Below are positions 6,367-8,144 of a DNA stretch of 8,144 nt, piece after piece; the first letter of the stretch is position 1; every line of letters begins with the position of its first letter. Origin of the DNA: Bacteroidota bacterium (GTDB lineage: Bacteria > Bacteroidota > Bacteroidia > Bacteroidales > Rikenellaceae); assembly GCA_023413645.1 (NCBI GenBank), contig JAEZPN010000095.1:1-8144 (forward strand), written 5' to 3'. The notes beneath the pieces are model-generated. The model saw nothing but the letters and a program-made list of their open reading frames with translations. It did no database searches and was not told where the DNA came from. The translations under genes and the position numbers were made by a program.

Positions 6367-6393
6367 AACTGCCAAACTAAACAACATTCATCT

Positions 6394-6642
6394 ATGCAAG
6401 GGCGTGTAAAATGGTTCGACGACAAGCGTGGCTACGGCTTTATCACCTCGGATGAGGGGGTTGATGTCTATGTCCACTACACAGCTATCCTGACAGATGG
6501 CGATGGCTACCGCACGCTCAAACATAACTGGCGCGTGGATTATGAAGTTGTAACGACCGATGATGGTCGCGAAGAGGCCCGCAATGTTGTAGTACTACCC
6601 AAGCTTGCACCCCGCAAGGAGGAGAAACGACGCAAGCGTTAA
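6394..6642 (+). CDS. Cold-shock-domain RNA/ssDNA-binding protein
   Basis: This 82-aa protein is a single cold-shock domain with a basic tail. It is expected to bind single-stranded RNA or DNA in the cytoplasm and act as an RNA chaperone. The start MQGRVKWFDDKRGYGFI contains the WF and RNP1 motif (KRGYGFI, 11-17). RNP2 is DVYVHYTAI (24-32). The surface aromatics used for nucleic-acid stacking are kept (W7, F8, Y14, F16, Y26, H28). The last dozen residues (APRKEEKRRKR) are strongly basic, unlike minimal CspA, and may add RNA affinity. ATG 6394 is chosen over an in-frame TTG at 6337 because that TTG is the -33 element of the promoter. The gene is monocistronic, and its regulation by cold cannot be judged from the sequence. 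Confidence 0.93.
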   Translation: MQGRVKWFDDKRGYGFITSDEGVDVYVHYTAILTDGDGYRTLKHNWRVDYEVVTTDDGREEARNVVVLPKLAPRKEEKRRKR

Positions 6643-6654
6643 AGATATTCCAAT

Positions 6655-6692
6655 CCCTCTAATTTGTTGAGAGGGTTACATTTTTGTAACCC
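6655..6692 (+). terminator. Two overlapping alternative hairpins after the cold-shock gene
   Basis: CCCTCT (6655-6660) pairs with AGAGGG (6670-6675), followed by TTACATTTTT. GGGTTAC (6673-6679) pairs with GTAACCC (6686-6692) around ATTTTT. The GGG at 6673-6675 is shared, so the two stems exclude each other. The first is a plausible though imperfect intrinsic terminator 12 nt after the stop codon. Confidence 0.5.
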
Positions 6693-6709
6693 GCAACCGC
6701 TCGGTCTAT

Positions 6710-6808
6710 CCCGTCATTGCGAGGCGTAGCCGTGGCAATCTTCCGTTGTACGACGTTTTGTTTAACCCGTCATTGCGAGGCGTTAGCCGTGGCAATCTTC
6801 CGTTGTAC
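6710..6808. repeat. Two direct copies of a CGTCATTGCGAGG-type dispersed repeat
   Basis: CCCGTCATTGCGAGGCG at 6710 runs through AGCCGTGGCAATCTTCCG to 6751 and recurs at 6766-6808 with only one added T. Each copy can fold internally (ATTGC with GCAAT, GGC with GCC). The pattern belongs to the widespread GTCATTGCGAGG...GTGGCAATCT class of intergenic palindromes. The gene-free stretch 6643-6929 (287 nt) consists mainly of this pair and the two repeats listed next. Confidence 0.8.
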
Positions 6809-6840
6809 TCTGTCTCTTCACGTTGTTCTCTGCCTCTTCA
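6801..6840 (+). repeat. 20-bp tandem duplication
   Basis: CGTTGTACTCTGTCTCTTCA (6801-6820) is followed immediately by CGTTGTTCTCTGCCTCTTCA (6821-6840), with two mismatches. The first copy overlaps the end of the preceding repeat. Confidence 0.75.
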
Positions 6841-6847
6841 CAGAGGT

Positions 6848-6881
6848 AGATCCCCACGTCGCTCCGCTCCTCGGGATGACG
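6848..6881 (-). repeat. Inverted relative of the upstream dispersed repeats
   Basis: Read on the minus strand, this begins CGTCATCCCGAGGAGCGGAG and ends GTGGGGATCT. It is the same architecture as the two direct copies at 6710-6808 but inverted, so the cluster can form a large stem. It also resembles the arms of the element at 4490-4586. Confidence 0.7.
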
Positions 6882-6889
6882 TTTTGACT

Positions 6890-6928
6890 ATTGAAGCGGC
6901 AGCAGATGTGCCCCTTATCACAAGAAAT
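6890..6928 (-). repeat. Stop-codon-adjacent repeat, copy at the rnhB gene end
   Basis: On the minus strand ATTTCTTGTGATAAGGGG begins one base after the rnhB stop codon and continues through CATCTGC to CGCTTCAAT. It is the same element as 4762-4798, in the same position relative to an unrelated gene. No T-tract or strong stem follows, so it is not an ordinary intrinsic terminator. Confidence 0.7.
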
Positions 6929-6929
6929 C

Positions 6930-7526
6930 TTAGAATAGTTCAAGTTGTTCGGGTGAGATATTAAACGTCTTACGATGATAGGGCGAGAGCCCATACTCCC
7001 TTACGGCTATCCTATGCTCACGCGTGGGGTAGCCCTTGTTTTTCGCCCAGCCATACATGGGGTACTCCTCGGCAATGCGCATCATATACTCATCGCGGTG
7101 GGTCTTGGCAAGCACTGAGGCAGCAGCGATATTTGCATACTTACCATCGCCCTTAACTATTGTGCGCCAGGGTGTTGCAAGGTCGGTATGGAAGCGGTTG
7201 CCATCGATGACGATATACTCGGGTGTGGTGCTCAGCGCCTTGAGTGCTATGTTCATACCCTCGATTGAGGCATGGAGGATGTTTATCTGGTCTATGCGCT
7301 CGGCAGTAACCTCAGCGACATGCCATGCTAAGGCCTCGCGCTCGATAATCTCGCGTAGTTGGTTGCGTCGTCGCTCTGTCATCTGCTTAGAGTCGTTGAG
7401 TAGCGGATGGTGAAAATCGGGCGGCAATATCACCGCCGCGGCAAATACCGAGCCTGCGAGACAGCCACGTCCCGCCTCGTCGCATCCCGCCTCTATAAGC
7501 TCGCGCTGAAATGTGGTCTCCAACAT
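6930..7526 (-). CDS. rnhB: Ribonuclease HII
   Basis: This 198-aa enzyme, the usual family length, cuts RNA in RNA/DNA hybrids and nicks 5' of single ribonucleotides embedded in DNA, starting ribonucleotide excision repair. The N-terminal GCDEAGRG holds catalytic D16 and E17 and the GRG junction-recognition motif (19-21). D108 is in VIDGN, and the fourth carboxylate is probably D127 in KGDGKY. NKGYPTREH (163-171) carries the conserved tyrosine (Y166) that reads the RNA-DNA junction. YHRKTF (183-188) is the family's closing motif. The very C-terminus is PEQLELF, which resembles the bacterial sliding-clamp binding motif QLxLF. The ATG at 7526-7524 lies 5 nt after the upstream stop, so the gene is probably translated from a shared mRNA with the 5'-nucleotidase gene. 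Confidence 0.96.
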   Translation of the reverse strand: MLETTFQRELIEAGCDEAGRGCLAGSVFAAAVILPPDFHHPLLNDSKQMTERRRNQLREIIEREALAWHVAEVTAERIDQINILHASIEGMNIALKALSTTPEYIVIDGNRFHTDLATPWRTIVKGDGKYANIAAASVLAKTHRDEYMMRIAEEYPMYGWAKNKGYPTREHRIAVREYGLSPYHRKTFNISPEQLELF

Positions 7527-7531
7527 AGTCG

Positions 7532-8144
7532 TTACTTGTTTACTTCAACCTGATATACGTTGTTGTCGGGGGTATATCCCGCCTCGCCATATGAGCGCAC
7601 CTCGCGTAGCATAGCCTCGCGCACGGTCACCCCAGACTCCTTCAAGCCTCGCGCCACGACAGCGTTATCTATATAGTTCTCAGCGATATAGTTACACATC
7701 GCGACACGATATGTGCGGTTCTCGAGGTCGAAGCGAACAGCGAGGGCATCGGGGCATCCTGCGGGCTCTGTGCCAACCACAATCTCGTAGGGGACATTCG
7801 AGCGGAAATAGGCGTAGTGCGACTCCTTATCGGGCTTCTCCGCAGTGCCGCTGTTGTACTTCTCGAGGATGAAGCGACGTATCTCATCGAGACTCATCTC
7901 GCCAACATAGATGGTCGAAACGAAGGGGTCGTTATTGAGTATGTCAACGCGCTTTATGTCGCCCTCTTTTATCTCCGAGAGGCGCACACCGCCATAGTGG
8001 TAAAAGACAATTTCGGGCACGAAACCGGCATCGTAGGGGTAGTGTAAAAGTGCATCGCAGGTGAAGTTTGCAATGCCATCTTTTGTGGCGTCGCCATTAG
8101 CACGCGCCTCAACGGTATTGAGCTCTGGGTCGCGAGCCTTAAGC
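7532..8144 (-). CDS. 5'-nucleotidase C-terminal domain protein (5' end outside window)
   Basis: The reading frame is open from the window edge (8143) to a TAA stop at 7534-7532, giving about 203 C-terminal residues. It matches the 5'-nucleotidase C-terminal domain that binds substrate in UshA-type enzymes: NFTCDALL, then YHYGGVRLSEIKEGDIKR in place of the usual NGGGIR segment, then NNDPFVSTIYVGEMSLDEI in place of the PFxN region, then YRVAMCNYIAENY. The usual glycine-rich GGDGY near the end is replaced by ENYIDNA, so the nucleoside-binding site is probably altered. Whether a metallophosphatase domain precedes it cannot be seen; in Bacteroidetes the two domains are sometimes separate proteins. 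A signal peptide, if present, is outside the window. The gene is closely coupled to rnhB (5-nt gap), although the two functions share only a loose nucleotide theme. Confidence 0.82.
   Translation of the reverse strand, partial: LKARDPELNTVEARANGDATKDGIANFTCDALLHYPYDAGFVPEIVFYHYGGVRLSEIKEGDIKRVDILNNDPFVSTIYVGEMSLDEIRRFILEKYNSGTAEKPDKESHYAYFRSNVPYEIVVGTEPAGCPDALAVRFDLENRTYRVAMCNYIAENYIDNAVVARGLKESGVTVREAMLREVRSYGEAGYTPDNNVYQVEVNK

Noticed and set aside
6337..6393. Longer cold-shock protein starting at TTG 6337
   Set aside because: The extra 19 residues have no cold-shock similarity, and the TTG and following bases form the promoter; the ATG at 6394 gives the canonical MQGRVKWF start.
6746..6964. 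A 72-codon plus-strand open frame between the cold-shock gene and rnhB
   Set aside because: It is a translation of the intergenic repeats (SLRGVSRGN, RRSAPRDDV) and runs into rnhB on the opposite strand.

Overview
The window looks like a chromosomal segment from a member of the order Bacteroidales. The evidence is the Bacteroidetes-type promoters (TTG or TTTG, a 19-20 nt gap, then TAnnTTTG), the near absence of Shine-Dalgarno sequences, the gene families present, and in particular a radical SAM/small-lipoprotein pair that I know only from this group. Genus cannot be fixed from the sequence alone. GC is moderate and codon use looks uniform across the genes. I see no phage, transposase, CRISPR array, tRNA or rRNA.

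Layout. Positions 1-273 (+) are the C-terminal end of a PAP2-family membrane phosphatase, closed by a clean hairpin terminator. Positions 462-3011 (+) encode a complete adenosylcobalamin-dependent (class II) ribonucleotide reductase with its own promoter. It is followed by a 125-nt nested palindrome and a strong terminator. Positions 3262-4473 (+) encode an exported OmpA-family protein (beta-barrel, coiled coil, peptidoglycan-binding domain). Positions 4474-4797 hold no gene: they contain an inverted-repeat element, a 63-nt tandem repeat and a bidirectional terminator. Positions 6232 down to 4798 (-) form a self-contained two-gene unit, a 107-aa lipoprotein with two GVPFPDG repeats followed by a SPASM-type radical SAM enzyme, with a textbook promoter at one end and a strong terminator at the other. 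Positions 6394-6642 (+), divergent from that unit, encode a cold-shock-domain protein. Positions 6643-6929 are gene-free and full of dispersed repeats. Positions 7526 down to 6930 (-) encode ribonuclease HII, 5 nt downstream of a 5'-nucleotidase C-terminal domain gene that runs off the window edge at 8144.

How it works together. Most genes are ordinary housekeeping functions in separate transcription units: dNTP supply, envelope anchoring, RNA chaperoning and ribonucleotide removal from DNA. The unit with the most unexplained biology is the lipoprotein/radical SAM pair, a probable peptide- or protein-modification system acting on a surface or periplasmic lipoprotein; its product is unknown to me. 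The second interesting layer is the intergenic DNA. At least four kinds of repeat are concentrated at gene 3' ends, including an approximately 39-nt repeat that begins at, or one base after, the stop codons of two unrelated genes (radical SAM and rnhB).
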